From assembly GCA_026392455.1 (NCBI GenBank), contig JAPLCB010000004.1:62001-126000 (forward strand): 64,000 nucleotides of DNA. The letters are read 5' to 3'. Positions 53,237 to 62,242 of this stretch are shown in pieces (position 1 is the stretch's first letter; the number at the start of each line of letters is the position of its first letter). Below the pieces are notes generated by a model. That model saw only the letters and a program-made list of their open reading frames with translations. It was not told the DNA's origin and searched no databases. Source of the stretch: Propionibacteriales bacterium. Lineage in GTDB: Bacteria > Actinomycetota > Actinomycetes > Propionibacteriales > Nocardioidaceae. The translations under genes and the position numbers were made by a program.

Positions 53237-53617
53237 GTGAGCAAGTACCCGCAGACCCGTACCATCGTCCGCCGCGCCGTGACGGCACTCTCGACCGCGG
53301 CCGCTGGCTTGGTGCTGCTCCCCGCAGCGGCCCTCGCGGACACGCCGTCATCGGCTCCGGACGCGCCGCACGTGTCGGGGCTGGAGTACATCATCGTGCT
53401 CGTCCTGATCCCCGCTGGTCTGTTCGCCGTGGTCGCCCTGTTCGCCGCGCTGCCCTCGATGATCCGGGACAAGGGCTACGAGCCCGGCCAGTCCTGGCGC
53501 TCGGAACCGGAGTGGTTCGGTGGCCCGCGCAAGGGTGTCGAGGCGGCCGACGACGTGCCGTCGAACGCGATCGAGGCTGCCGAGTCCGACCGAGGTGGCA
53601 CCAGTGGCACGTGGTGA
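53237..53617 (+). CDS. Hypothetical secreted/membrane protein paired with DUF5130 gene
   Basis: A 126-aa protein with a signal peptide (RRAVTALSTAAAGLVLLPAAALA, about residues 9-31), a short linker, then a membrane helix (GLEYIIVLVLIPAGLFAVVALFAALPS, about 45-71) and a cytoplasmic tail with SWRSEPEWFGGPRKG. No enzyme motif is visible. The GTG at 53237 has TATCCT ending 6 nt upstream, so it may be leaderless. It overlaps the following DUF5130 gene by 14 bp, indicating coupled function. Confidence 0.65.
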   Translation: MSKYPQTRTIVRRAVTALSTAAAGLVLLPAAALADTPSSAPDAPHVSGLEYIIVLVLIPAGLFAVVALFAALPSMIRDKGYEPGQSWRSEPEWFGGPRKGVEAADDVPSNAIEAAESDRGGTSGTW

Positions 53618-53990
53618 CGGGTTCTCGTCCGACCAGCGCTACGACATCGACCGGGCGATCCGCGCGGCCGAGACCACCTGCCGCTTCGAATTCTCGCTCT
53701 ACGTCGGGCCTGCCGACGGAGAGCCGGTCGCCTTCGCCGAGAAGCTGCACGCCTCGTTGATCGCCCCGGCGCGCAGCGTCCTGATCATGATCGACCCGGC
53801 CGCTCGCGTCCTCGAGATCGTCACCGGCTCCGTGGTCCGTCGGTTCCTCGCCGATGACGCGGTGCGCCTCGCCGCCGTCGCGATGGAGTCCGCGTTCGCC
53901 GCTGGCGACCTGGTCGGCGGCATCAAGCGCGGTGTGAACCAGCTGGCCGACTCCGCACGTCAGCCCGAGACCCTGCACGCCAGCAGCTGA
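53604..53990 (+). CDS. DUF5130 family (TPM-like) protein
   Basis: A 128-aa protein resembling the actinobacterial DUF5130 family, related to TPM domains: SSDQRYDIDRAIRAAETTCRFEFSLYVGPADGEP, then ARSVLIMIDPAARVLEIVTGSVVRRFLADDAVRLAAVAMESAFAAGDLVGGIKRGVNQLAD. It has no signal peptide. The GTG at 53604 was preferred because upstream codons overlap the preceding gene's coding end; another GTG is at 53595. Function unknown, probably with the membrane protein it overlaps. Confidence 0.65.
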   Translation: MARGDGFSSDQRYDIDRAIRAAETTCRFEFSLYVGPADGEPVAFAEKLHASLIAPARSVLIMIDPAARVLEIVTGSVVRRFLADDAVRLAAVAMESAFAAGDLVGGIKRGVNQLADSARQPETLHASS

Positions 53991-53994
53991 CCGG

Positions 53995-56538
53995 CTACTC
54001 GGCGTCCTTGGCCTGCGCGGCCAGAGCACGGGCCAGGTCCGCCTGGCCTTCGCGGACGTAGCGAACGGCGGCAGGATTCGCCTGGGTGGACTCCAACCAG
54101 GCGGTGACGGCGTCCAGGGTGGCCTGGGTCGGGATCGCACGCGGGAACGTCAGCTCCAGGTTGACCCGGGCGATCCAGACGCCCTTGGTCTCGATCACCG
54201 TCTCGGCGACCTCCAGGTACTTCGCGACGTACGGAGCAAGCAGCTCCTCCTGGCCGGCGACCTGGAAGCTGGCGCACACCTGGCGCATCGTCTCGTTCGG
54301 CAGGTCGTTGCCGAGGACGGCCGCCTCCCAGGCCCAGGCCTTGGCCTCGGCGGTGGGGCGGACGGTCCGGGCGCCGGCGGCCTTCTCCTGCCCGGAGATC
54401 GTGTTGTCGCGGGCTAGCTCGGCGTCGATGGCGGGCTCGTCGACCCGACCACCGGCAGCGAGCGCCTGCAGGAAGGACCAGCGCAGGTCCTGGTTGACCT
54501 CGAGCCCGTCCAGCGACGCGGTCCCGTCGTAGAGGCCCTGGACCAGGTCGAGGGCGGCCTCGGTGTGCGCGGCGGCCGCGAAGGACCGGGCGAACGCGAG
54601 CTGGTGGTCGCTTCCCGCCTCGGCCGCCTCGAGCAGTCCGCGGACACCGGCTTCCCAGGTGGCCCGCAGGGCGGCGCGCTTGGAAGGTGCCGAGTAGGAG
54701 TCCGCGCTGGAGCGTGCGTAGGTGAGCAGGGCTTGGACGGCCGTGATGTCGCTCTCGGAGCCGACACCGGCCAGCACCAGCTTCACGAAGTCGCCCGCGG
54801 CGAGCTCGGCGTCCCGGGTCATGTCCCAGGCCGCGCCCCAGCACAGAGCACGCGCGAGCGAGTCGTCCAGGGTGGCGATCGAGGAGACCAGGGTCGCCAG
54901 CGAGCGCTCGTCGAGCCGGATCTTCGCGTACGTCAGGTCACCGTCGTTGAGCAGCACCAGGTCGGGCTGCGCCTGACCGACGAGCTCGGAGATCTCGGTC
55001 GACTCGCCGGCGATGTCGGTCTCGACGAACGTCCGCCTCACCAGGCGGCCGTCGACGGAGTCGTAGAGGCCGACCCGGATCCGGTGGCGTCGGATCGTCG
55101 GGAACTCGGCAAGCGCGGTCTGCTGCACGGCGAAGCGGGTGAACGCTCCGTTCCCGTCGACGTCGAAGTCGGCCGAGAGGGTGTTCACGCCGGACGTGGT
55201 CAACCACTCGGTCGCCCAGCCGTCGAGCTCGCGGCCCGACGCCTCGGTCAGGGCCGCCAGCAGGTCGCCGAACTGGGCGTTGTCGAAGGCGTGCTGGTGG
55301 AAGTAGGCGGAGAGTCCCTGGAGGAACGGCTCCTCGCCGACCCAGGCGACGAGCTGCTTGAGCGACGAGGCGCCCTTGGCGTAGGTGATCCCGTCGAAGT
55401 TGCCCTCGACGGCCTCCAGGTCGTAGTTGTCGGCAGCGATCGGGTGCGTCGAGGGGAGCTGGTCGGCCCGGTAGGCCCAGTTCTTGCGGGCGTTGGTGAA
55501 CCCGGTCCAGGCCTCGGTGAAGCGGGTTGCCTTGACCGACGCGTGGTGCGCGGCCCACTCGGCGAAGGACTCGTTGAGCCAGAGGTCGTCCCACCAGCGC
55601 ATCGTGACCAGGTCGCCGAACCACATGTGCGCCATCTCGTGCAGGATCGTGTTGGCGCGCTGCTCGTAGAAGGCCTGGGTCTGCCGCGAGCGGGGCAGGT
55701 ACTCGTCGCGGAAGGTCACGCAGCCGGCGTTCTCCATCGCGCCCATGTTGTACTCCGGCACGAAGAGCTGGTCGTACTTGCCGAACGGGTAGGGGTAGCC
55801 GAAGGCGTCCTCGAAGAAGGCGAAGCCCTGCTTGGTGATCTCGGCCAGGTCGTCGGTGTCGAAGTCGGCGATCTTCGACTGCCGGGCGAAGAAGCCCAAC
55901 GGGATGGCGCCGTGCGCGCCCTCGTACACGTCGCGGACCTCGTGGTACTCCCCGGCGACCAGGGCGGTGAAGTACGTCGACATCCGCACCGTGGTCGGGA
56001 AGTGCCAGGTCGCCCGACCGCCGCCGAGGGCCTCGGGCTCGGGGGTGGCCGCGTTCGAGACGACCTTCCAGTGGTCGGGAGCCGTGACGTGGAAGGTGAA
56101 GACGCTCTTCAGGTCCGGCTGCTCGAAGGTCGGGTAGACGCGACGGGCGTCCGGGACCTCGAACTGGGTGTAGAGGTACACCCGGTCGTCTGCGGGGTCG
56201 ACGAACCGGTGCAGCCCCTCGCCGCTGCGGCTGTAGGTGCAGTCGGCGCGGACGACCAGCTCGTTCTCGACGTGCAGGCCGTCCAGCTGGATCCGGCTGT
56301 CGACGTACGCCACTGCCGGGTCGACGGTGATGCCGTTCAGGGTGATCTCGCCGATGGTGGCATCGACCAGGTCGACGAAGGTGCTGCTGCCGGGGACTGC
56401 GCAGGTGAACCGGATCGTGGTCGTCGAGGCGAACGTCTTCTCGCCCGTGGTGAGGTCGAGCGCGACGTCGTAGGAGTCGACCGTGAGGAGTTCGGCACGG
56501 GTGCGGGCTTCGGCGCGGGTCAGGTTGGTTCCAGGCAT
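53995..56538 (-). CDS. pepN: Aminopeptidase N (M1 family)
   Basis: An 847-aa zinc aminopeptidase. The N-terminal beta domain (1-210) is followed by the substrate motif GAMENAG (about 283-289) and the zinc site HEMAHMWFGDLVTMRWWDDLWLNESFAEW (HExxH-x18-E, about 319-342). A C-terminal ERAP1-like helical domain completes the family's usual length. The ATG at 56538 avoids a long unsupported extension. It removes N-terminal residues from peptides in the cytoplasm. Its end is convergent with the DUF5130 gene. Confidence 0.96.
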   Translation of the reverse strand: MPGTNLTRAEARTRAELLTVDSYDVALDLTTGEKTFASTTTIRFTCAVPGSSTFVDLVDATIGEITLNGITVDPAVAYVDSRIQLDGLHVENELVVRADCTYSRSGEGLHRFVDPADDRVYLYTQFEVPDARRVYPTFEQPDLKSVFTFHVTAPDHWKVVSNAATPEPEALGGGRATWHFPTTVRMSTYFTALVAGEYHEVRDVYEGAHGAIPLGFFARQSKIADFDTDDLAEITKQGFAFFEDAFGYPYPFGKYDQLFVPEYNMGAMENAGCVTFRDEYLPRSRQTQAFYEQRANTILHEMAHMWFGDLVTMRWWDDLWLNESFAEWAAHHASVKATRFTEAWTGFTNARKNWAYRADQLPSTHPIAADNYDLEAVEGNFDGITYAKGASSLKQLVAWVGEEPFLQGLSAYFHQHAFDNAQFGDLLAALTEASGRELDGWATEWLTTSGVNTLSADFDVDGNGAFTRFAVQQTALAEFPTIRRHRIRVGLYDSVDGRLVRRTFVETDIAGESTEISELVGQAQPDLVLLNDGDLTYAKIRLDERSLATLVSSIATLDDSLARALCWGAAWDMTRDAELAAGDFVKLVLAGVGSESDITAVQALLTYARSSADSYSAPSKRAALRATWEAGVRGLLEAAEAGSDHQLAFARSFAAAAHTEAALDLVQGLYDGTASLDGLEVNQDLRWSFLQALAAGGRVDEPAIDAELARDNTISGQEKAAGARTVRPTAEAKAWAWEAAVLGNDLPNETMRQVCASFQVAGQEELLAPYVAKYLEVAETVIETKGVWIARVNLELTFPRAIPTQATLDAVTAWLESTQANPAAVRYVREGQADLARALAAQAKDAE

Positions 56539-56681
56539 GCCGGAATCATGCCACCGCCCGGAAGCGGCCGATTTGCGGGGCGATAACAGCCATGAAACTA
56601 CATCGATGTAACGGCGTGTCGGCTTGACTAATGTGTGACAAGAGGTGGTCAGAGTGGCTGGTGTTGCTCTAACGTTCGGGT

Positions 56682-58259
56682 GTGCACCCACGTCGTCGGA
56701 CCCGTTACGGGCTGGTCATCGCCTTGCTCGGGCTGGTGGCAAGCCTGTTCGTGCGGCTTCCCGCGGCGGAGGCTTCCTCGACGATCCTGTGCAAGGGCTT
56801 CACCGCCTGCGCGAACGCCGGGTACTCGAGCTTCGGCTACGGTCCGACCAACTACAAGAAGATGTGGTGGCGGATGTACGCCGGCCACAACTGCACCAAC
56901 TACATGGCCTACCGGATGATCAAGGCCGGGCTGCCGGTCGAGCGCCCGTGGTCGGGGAGTGGTGACGCCCGGAACTGGGGCGTGGTCTTCAAGTCGAAGG
57001 TCAACCAGACACCGATGATCGGGTCGGTCGCGTGGTGGTCGAGCAACCACGTGGCCTACGTCCAGCGGATCATCGACGCGGACACCATCGTCATCTCCGA
57101 GGACCACTACGGCGGTGACTTCGACTGGCGGAAGATCACCCGCGCCGGCGGCGGCTGGCCGACCGGGTTCATCCACCTGGCCGACGAAGTCCTCACCGCG
57201 ACCAGTCCGCCCGAGGTCACCGGCACCCCGAAGGTCGACGAGCCGCTCGCCGTGAAGCCCGGATCGTGGAACCGCACCGGGACCACCTACACCTACCAGT
57301 GGCTCGCGGGTGGTGCCCCGATCGCTGGTGCGACCGGCACCAGCTACACGCCCACCGCCGACCAGGTAGGCGACACCTTCACCGTCAAGGTGACCGCGTC
57401 CAAGGCCGGGTTCAGGTCGGGTGCCGCGACCAGTCCGGCCACGCCGGCGACAGCCCCCGGCACGATGGTGCCGGCCGCGAGTCCCACGCTGTCCGGCGTC
57501 CCGAAGGTGGGCGCAGTTCTGGTCGCCGCGCTTCCGGCGATCGATCCTCAGCCCGGGACGATGAAGTACGGCTGGTTCGCCGACGGCAAGTACATCTCCG
57601 GCGTCACCGGGACCAGTCTGAGCCTGCAGCCGGCCCACCTGGGCAAGGTGATCCGGTTCGTCGTCCGTTCGTCCCGCGCTGGCTACGACGACCTGCTGAG
57701 CCGCTCGGCCCCGACGGCCGAGGTCGGTCCGGAGAAGCTCGCCGTCACCCGGGAGCCAGGCCTGGTCGGGAACCCGTACGTCGGGCGGCCCTACACGGTC
57801 CGCGCCGGCGAGGTCACCCCCGAGGCCGAGACGAGCTACCAGTGGCTGGCGAACGGGGTCGCGATCCCGGGTGCCACGGCAGCGACGTACACGCCGGGTC
57901 TCGGCGACCCCGGGGTACGGCTCAGCCTGCGGGTCGCCTACACCCGGGACGGGTACACCACGATCGAGCGCGTGCTGAGCGCGCCCCAACCGATCCGGTC
58001 CCTGGCCCGGGTCTACGTCCGGTCCACCGCCCGCAAGACGGTCACGGTGCACGTCCTCGGTGATGGTGTCCCGGTGGTGAAGGGTCAGGTGACGCTGATC
58101 GCGCGCAACGGCTCGCGCCGGACCCTGACCCTCCAGGACGGCACCGCGACCTTCGCGATGTCGTGGCTCTACACGGGCACCCGGACGTACACCGTCAGCT
58201 ACCTGGGGTCACCGAAGGTGGCCGCCCGGACGCGCGTGGTGACGATCGAGGTGAAGTAG
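56682..58259 (+). CDS. Secreted CHAP-domain cell-wall hydrolase with Ig-like repeats
   Basis: A 525-aa secreted protein. A signal peptide occupies residues 1-31 (ending AEASS). A CHAP amidase domain follows, with the catalytic Cys in GHNCTNYMAYRMI (about 71) and His in SSNHVAYVQ (about 124). Then come three bacterial Ig-like repeats starting around residues 179, 268 and 358 (GTPKVDEPL, GVPKVGAVL, GNPYVGRPY), each with a YxW[LF]A[DN]G core, and a final beta domain (about 440-525). It probably cuts peptidoglycan peptides. Convergent with the exporter gene, 11 bp apart. GTG start, TAACGT -10 box 6 nt upstream. Confidence 0.88.
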   Translation: MHPRRRTRYGLVIALLGLVASLFVRLPAAEASSTILCKGFTACANAGYSSFGYGPTNYKKMWWRMYAGHNCTNYMAYRMIKAGLPVERPWSGSGDARNWGVVFKSKVNQTPMIGSVAWWSSNHVAYVQRIIDADTIVISEDHYGGDFDWRKITRAGGGWPTGFIHLADEVLTATSPPEVTGTPKVDEPLAVKPGSWNRTGTTYTYQWLAGGAPIAGATGTSYTPTADQVGDTFTVKVTASKAGFRSGAATSPATPATAPGTMVPAASPTLSGVPKVGAVLVAALPAIDPQPGTMKYGWFADGKYISGVTGTSLSLQPAHLGKVIRFVVRSSRAGYDDLLSRSAPTAEVGPEKLAVTREPGLVGNPYVGRPYTVRAGEVTPEAETSYQWLANGVAIPGATAATYTPGLGDPGVRLSLRVAYTRDGYTTIERVLSAPQPIRSLARVYVRSTARKTVTVHVLGDGVPVVKGQVTLIARNGSRRTLTLQDGTATFAMSWLYTGTRTYTVSYLGSPKVAARTRVVTIEVK

Positions 58260-58270
58260 CCGGACCGGGG

Positions 58271-60973
58271 TCAGCCGACCTGGTTCGCCGCCAGCTCGAA
58301 GTACAGCCCGCGCCGCTCGAGCAGCTCGTCGTGGGTCCCCCGCTCGGCGATCCGGCCGTTGTCCAGGACCAGGATCTGGTCCGCGTCCCGCACCGTCGAC
58401 AACCGGTGTGCGACCACGAACACGGTGCGGCCTGCGAAAGCCGTCCGCAGGCTGGCCTGCAGCGCCAGCTCGGACTCGGAGTCCAGGGCGCTGGTGGCTT
58501 CGTCGAGCAGGATCACCGACGGGTCCCGGTAGAGGGCCCGGGCCACGCAGATCCGCTGGCGCTCGCCGCCCGACAGCCGGGTCCCGCGTTCGCCGACCCG
58601 GGTGCTGTAGCCGAGCGGCAGTCGGGAGACGAACGCGTCGGCGGTCGCGGTGGCAGCGGCGCGACGTACCTGGGCGAGGTCGATGTCGTCCTCGCCGAAG
58701 GCGATGTTCTCGGCGATCGTGCCGTCGAAGAGGTGGCTGTCCTGCAGGACGACCCCGAGCTGGCGTCGGTACGCGCGCAGGTCGACGGCGGACAGGTCGA
58801 CGCCGTCGCAGGTGATCGAGCCGGACTCCGGATGCAGCATCGCGGCGAGCATCAGCAGCAGCGTGCTCTTGCCGGCCCCGGACCGTCCCACGATCGCGAC
58901 CGTCTCGCCGGGGCTCGCCCGGACGGTGACGTCCTGGAGGATCCAGCGCCCGGCTTCGCCCGGGTGCCGGAAGCTGACCCGGTCCATCCGGATGTCGCCG
59001 TCGAGAGCGGTCGGAACGATCCCGGTCCCGGCGGCCTGCTCGGGGGAGTGGTCGACGAACTCGCCGAGCCGGTCGAGGAGGACGCGGCCCTGCTGGAAGA
59101 CGTCCCAGAGCGTCAGCAGCTGGGTCAGGGGGGCACTGGTGACCATCACGAGCGACAGGAACGGCACGAACTCGCTGATCGGGATGGTGCCGTCGACGAC
59201 CTGGTAGGACCCGTAGGTGATGGCCAGCGAGAGCGGCACCAGCGCGACGATCGAGAGCGCGCCCTCGTACAGCATGATCGTGAAGTCGGCGCTGAAGAGC
59301 CGCCCGGCGAGGTCGTCGAACTGGCCGGCGAGCCGGCGCTGGAGCTGCGGCTCGGCGCCCACGGACTTCACCGTGTCGATGCCTCGGATGGCGTCGATCT
59401 GCCGGGACTTGTAGCGGCCCCAGGACTCCTCGAGGCTCTGGAACGCCGGCCTGAGCTTGCGCCGGGAGACGTACATCAGCACCAGGTAGAACGGGATCAC
59501 GACCAGGTAGATCGCCGGCAGCCGGATGTCCCAGTGCGCCATGATCGCCCAGGCGCCGACGACCTGGAAGAGCGCGACGAACGCCCCCACGCCGCGGACC
59601 AGGAAGAAGCTGCGTACCTCGCGGAGCCCGTTGAGCCGGCGCTCGATGTCGCCGGTCCGTCTGTTCTGGAAGAAGGTCACGGGCAGGGCCAGCAGGGTCT
59701 CGGCCACGTGGTCGAGGCTGGCGCGGTCGATGCGCAGCGCGGCTCGGGTGATCACGTAGCGCTGGAACAGGGTCAGGGCGGCCGCGACCCCGAGTACGCC
59801 GAGAACGACCAGCATCACGCCCACCAGCGACCCGGTGTCCCGGGCCTGGATCACGTTCTCGATCACCCACTTGCTGGACAGCGGGACCGCAAGACTCGCG
59901 GCGGCGATGCCGATGCCGCAGAGGGTGGCGACCACGATCGCTGGCCACTCGGCCTTGACGAACGGGCGGAAGAACGCGCCGCCGGAGGCAGCGACGGGTG
60001 CTGAGAAGAGCTCCTGCGTCGGCGCCAGCAGCAGCGCGAAGCCGGTGAAGCGCTCCTCGAACTCGGTGCGGGTCATCCGGCCCGACGTGCCGACCGGGTT
60101 CATCACCCGGACGTCACGACGACGGACCTCGTCCAGGACCACCCAGTGGTTTCCGTCGACGTGGCAGAGAGCGGGAAGCGGAAGCTCGTCGAGCCGGGAC
60201 GTCGAGACCGCCGTCATGGCAGCTCTCAGCCCCAGAGCCTGGGCGCCCCGGTGCAGCCCCAGCAGGCTGGTGCCGTCCGACGCCGTCGACACGGCATCCC
60301 GTACGGCGACCATGCTGACCGGATGGCCGAACGACCGGCAGACCGCCGTCAGCGCGGCCGCGCCGCAATCCATCTCGTCGAGCCCGAAGACCTGAGGCAC
60401 CTTCGCGGGCCTGCCCGTCCGGAACCCGGACCAGTCGTCGCTCCCCGGGTCGACCGGGGCTGCCGGTGCGGTCGGGGTCGACCCGTCGGCTCCCGGGGGC
60501 TCCTCGGCGTCCGGGGTCCTGGTCGGGCGTCTGCGACGCGACGGCTCGGGCAGGGCCTGGATGGAGGCCGCCAGCAGGTCGGCGGTGGGCAGCCAGACCT
60601 CCGTCAGGGCGCGGGCAACCGAGCCGTGCAGGGTGAGGGTCTGGAGCGACCCGGCGGCGCGCACGCTGACGCGTGAGGGGTCGGTGCCGACGGCCTCGGC
60701 GGCGATCACCGCGCCCGGCCCCAGCACGCAGATCTGCTGCTCGGCGCCGTCGCGCCCTCGGGCCGTCACCCGCGCCCGGCCCCGGACGACGACGTGCACC
60801 GTCTCGGGGACCGCGCCTTCGGTGACCAGCTCGGCGCCGAGGTCGAAGGTGGCAGCGCCCAGCGACCGTTCGATCAGGCTGCGTACCTCGAAGGGCGCGT
60901 CGTCGAGAGCCAGCAGCCCTTCGGGCAGACGGGTGCCCGAGCGGTCGGGCGACGAGGCTGATCCGGAGTCCAT
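58271..60973 (-). CDS. C39-peptidase-containing ABC peptide exporter (PCAT) with N-terminal cNMP-like domain
   Basis: A 900-aa, four-part protein. Residues about 30-125 form a cyclic-nucleotide-binding-like domain (VTEGAVPETVHVVVRGRARVTARG). About 190-310 is a C39 peptidase: the Cys is in LDEMDCGAAALTAVCRSFG (about 203), the His in DGNHWVVLDEV (about 276), the Asp in MNPVG-type context. About 335-630 holds six ABC exporter helices. About 650-890 is the nucleotide-binding domain: GRSGAGKST, QDSHLFDGTIAENIAFG, LSGGERQRICVARAL, ILLDEATSALD. It should remove Gly-Gly leaders and export the peptide. Gene order with a parvulin-like protein and a 46-aa Gly-Gly peptide makes this the export unit of a peptide locus. 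Confidence 0.92.
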   Translation of the reverse strand: MDSGSASSPDRSGTRLPEGLLALDDAPFEVRSLIERSLGAATFDLGAELVTEGAVPETVHVVVRGRARVTARGRDGAEQQICVLGPGAVIAAEAVGTDPSRVSVRAAGSLQTLTLHGSVARALTEVWLPTADLLAASIQALPEPSRRRRPTRTPDAEEPPGADGSTPTAPAAPVDPGSDDWSGFRTGRPAKVPQVFGLDEMDCGAAALTAVCRSFGHPVSMVAVRDAVSTASDGTSLLGLHRGAQALGLRAAMTAVSTSRLDELPLPALCHVDGNHWVVLDEVRRRDVRVMNPVGTSGRMTRTEFEERFTGFALLLAPTQELFSAPVAASGGAFFRPFVKAEWPAIVVATLCGIGIAAASLAVPLSSKWVIENVIQARDTGSLVGVMLVVLGVLGVAAALTLFQRYVITRAALRIDRASLDHVAETLLALPVTFFQNRRTGDIERRLNGLREVRSFFLVRGVGAFVALFQVVGAWAIMAHWDIRLPAIYLVVIPFYLVLMYVSRRKLRPAFQSLEESWGRYKSRQIDAIRGIDTVKSVGAEPQLQRRLAGQFDDLAGRLFSADFTIMLYEGALSIVALVPLSLAITYGSYQVVDGTIPISEFVPFLSLVMVTSAPLTQLLTLWDVFQQGRVLLDRLGEFVDHSPEQAAGTGIVPTALDGDIRMDRVSFRHPGEAGRWILQDVTVRASPGETVAIVGRSGAGKSTLLLMLAAMLHPESGSITCDGVDLSAVDLRAYRRQLGVVLQDSHLFDGTIAENIAFGEDDIDLAQVRRAAATATADAFVSRLPLGYSTRVGERGTRLSGGERQRICVARALYRDPSVILLDEATSALDSESELALQASLRTAFAGRTVFVVAHRLSTVRDADQILVLDNGRIAERGTHDELLERRGLYFELAANQVG

Positions 60974-60980
60974 GGCGGGC

Positions 60981-61850
60981 TCAGGCTACGACGTGGCGAG
61001 CGACGGCGCGCACGATCACGTCGTTGCGCAGCACTGCTGCTGCCCGGGCCCGGGTAGCCGGGTCCTCCAGGGAGGGTTCGGTCCGGGACAGCACCTGGAT
61101 CACGGTCCAGCCCGGGGTGGTCGGCACCGGCCCGAGCAGCTCGCCGGGCCGGGCCCCCGCGAGCACGGCTCGCGCGGCGGGCTCGGCGACGGCAGACACG
61201 ACCGCGTCGACCCGCTCGGCCGGGGCCCCGGCGGTCCGGGTCGCCTGGTCGAGGGGGATCCGGTCGCTGATGACCTGGTGGCGCAGCTCCTCGGCCACGC
61301 CGCGGTCCGGGGTCTGCGCGACCAGGGCGTCCAAGCGGGTCCAGTCCAGGCGGTGGGCGTCGATGACCTTCTGCAGCACCGGGTCGGTGGCACGGGTGCT
61401 GACCAAGCGTTCGACCCATCCGGCAGGGTCGAAGTCGGCCGCGGCGGTCGGTGGAGCCTCCAGCTCGGCGGCCGCGGCGGTCGCCGCGACGAGCTCGTTG
61501 GTGATGGCGTCGAAGGCGCCGGAGCAGACCAGGGCGCACCACCCGGTGGCCTGGTGGGTGCTGTCGACGACGTCCTGGGTCCAGGCCACGAAGTCCTCGG
61601 GCTCGATCGCCCAGCGTTCGAGCCAGGCGACCAGGGCGTCGGCAGTGAGCAGACCCCGTGTCCGTCGGAAGGCTTCGGCGACCTGGGCCGACGAGCCGAG
61701 ACCCGGGAACCCCGGGAACCCCGGGAACCGAGCACGGTCGCCGACCTGCCCGTGACGGGCAAGGTCAGCGACCGTGAAATCAGTGCCGGAGCAGCGGAAG
61801 ACCCGCAGACCGGCCAGGGCGACGGGTGCAACCGGGAGGAGGTCGCTCAC
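60981..61850 (-). CDS. Parvulin-related putative peptide-maturation protein
   Basis: A 289-aa protein with a SurA/PpiC-like layout: a helical chaperone-like N-terminal part, then a C-terminal segment (ARPGELLGPVPTTPGWTVIQVLSRTEPSLEDPATRARA, about 230-268) that matches the end of PpiC-type prolyl isomerases and so-called peptide-maturation system proteins. The parvulin core itself is not clearly complete. It has no signal peptide. A triplet PGF-PGF-PGL near residue 45 is coded by a 9-bp tandem repeat. It is 7 bp upstream of the exporter and 34 bp downstream of the small peptide gene. Possibly holds or presents the precursor peptide. Confidence 0.65.
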   Translation of the reverse strand: MSDLLPVAPVALAGLRVFRCSGTDFTVADLARHGQVGDRARFPGFPGFPGLGSSAQVAEAFRRTRGLLTADALVAWLERWAIEPEDFVAWTQDVVDSTHQATGWCALVCSGAFDAITNELVAATAAAAELEAPPTAAADFDPAGWVERLVSTRATDPVLQKVIDAHRLDWTRLDALVAQTPDRGVAEELRHQVISDRIPLDQATRTAGAPAERVDAVVSAVAEPAARAVLAGARPGELLGPVPTTPGWTVIQVLSRTEPSLEDPATRARAAAVLRNDVIVRAVARHVVA

Positions 61851-61884
61851 CGTCGTCGTGGTGGTGCGTCGAGGAGGAACTGGA

Positions 61885-62025
61885 TCAGTCGATGTGCAGG
61901 AAGCCGCCGACGACGATGCCCAGGATGGACGTGACGCCCGGGCCGAGATCCAGGAAGGCTGCTCCGCCGACGACGCCGTGGGCGTCGGTCTCGGTCGGAG
62001 CGAGGTCGATGAAGGTGCTGTTCAT
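61885..62025 (-). CDS. Candidate Gly-Gly precursor peptide (46 aa)
   Basis: A 46-codon reading frame directly upstream of the parvulin-like and C39 exporter genes. The N-terminal 21 residues (MNSTFIDLAPTETDAHGVVG plus G) form a hydrophilic leader ending in Gly20-Gly21, the classic C39 cleavage site. The remaining 25 residues (AAFLDLGPGV, TSILGIVVGG, FLHID) are hydrophobic, with six glycines and no Cys or Lys. A good promoter (TTGAAA-17 bp-TACAAA) and a GGGG stretch lie upstream. It is likely the exported product of this locus: a leaderless-type or bacteriocin-like peptide. It matches no family I know. Confidence 0.7.
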   Translation of the reverse strand: MNSTFIDLAPTETDAHGVVGGAAFLDLGPGVTSILGIVVGGFLHID

Positions 62026-62081
62026 GGTGAAACCCCGATCGTTTAGCCCGGGGGGAAGCCCGGGACATGGATGCTTCTTCC

Positions 62082-62110
62082 TTTGTAGGCCGACCCCGCG
62101 CCGATTTCAA
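62082..62110 (-). promoter_or_regulatory. Promoter of the peptide-export operon
   Basis: On the minus strand, TTGAAA (complement of 62105-62110) and TACAAA (complement of 62082-62087) are separated by 17 bp, in a locally AT-richer stretch, about 57 bp before the peptide start codon. A GC-rich inverted repeat (CCCGGG ... CCCGGG, 62048-62064) lies in the leader. Confidence 0.55.
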
Positions 62111-62242
62111 ACCTGGCACGGATTGTTGGGGTTACGTTCTTGTTTCTGGAGGCGATCTGTGCCATAGCGTCCGATTTGTAGACCGTGACGTCCTCCACAC
62201 CGTCCGGGGAATAGCGGGGGGTCGAGACGCCGTTGGCCCGGT

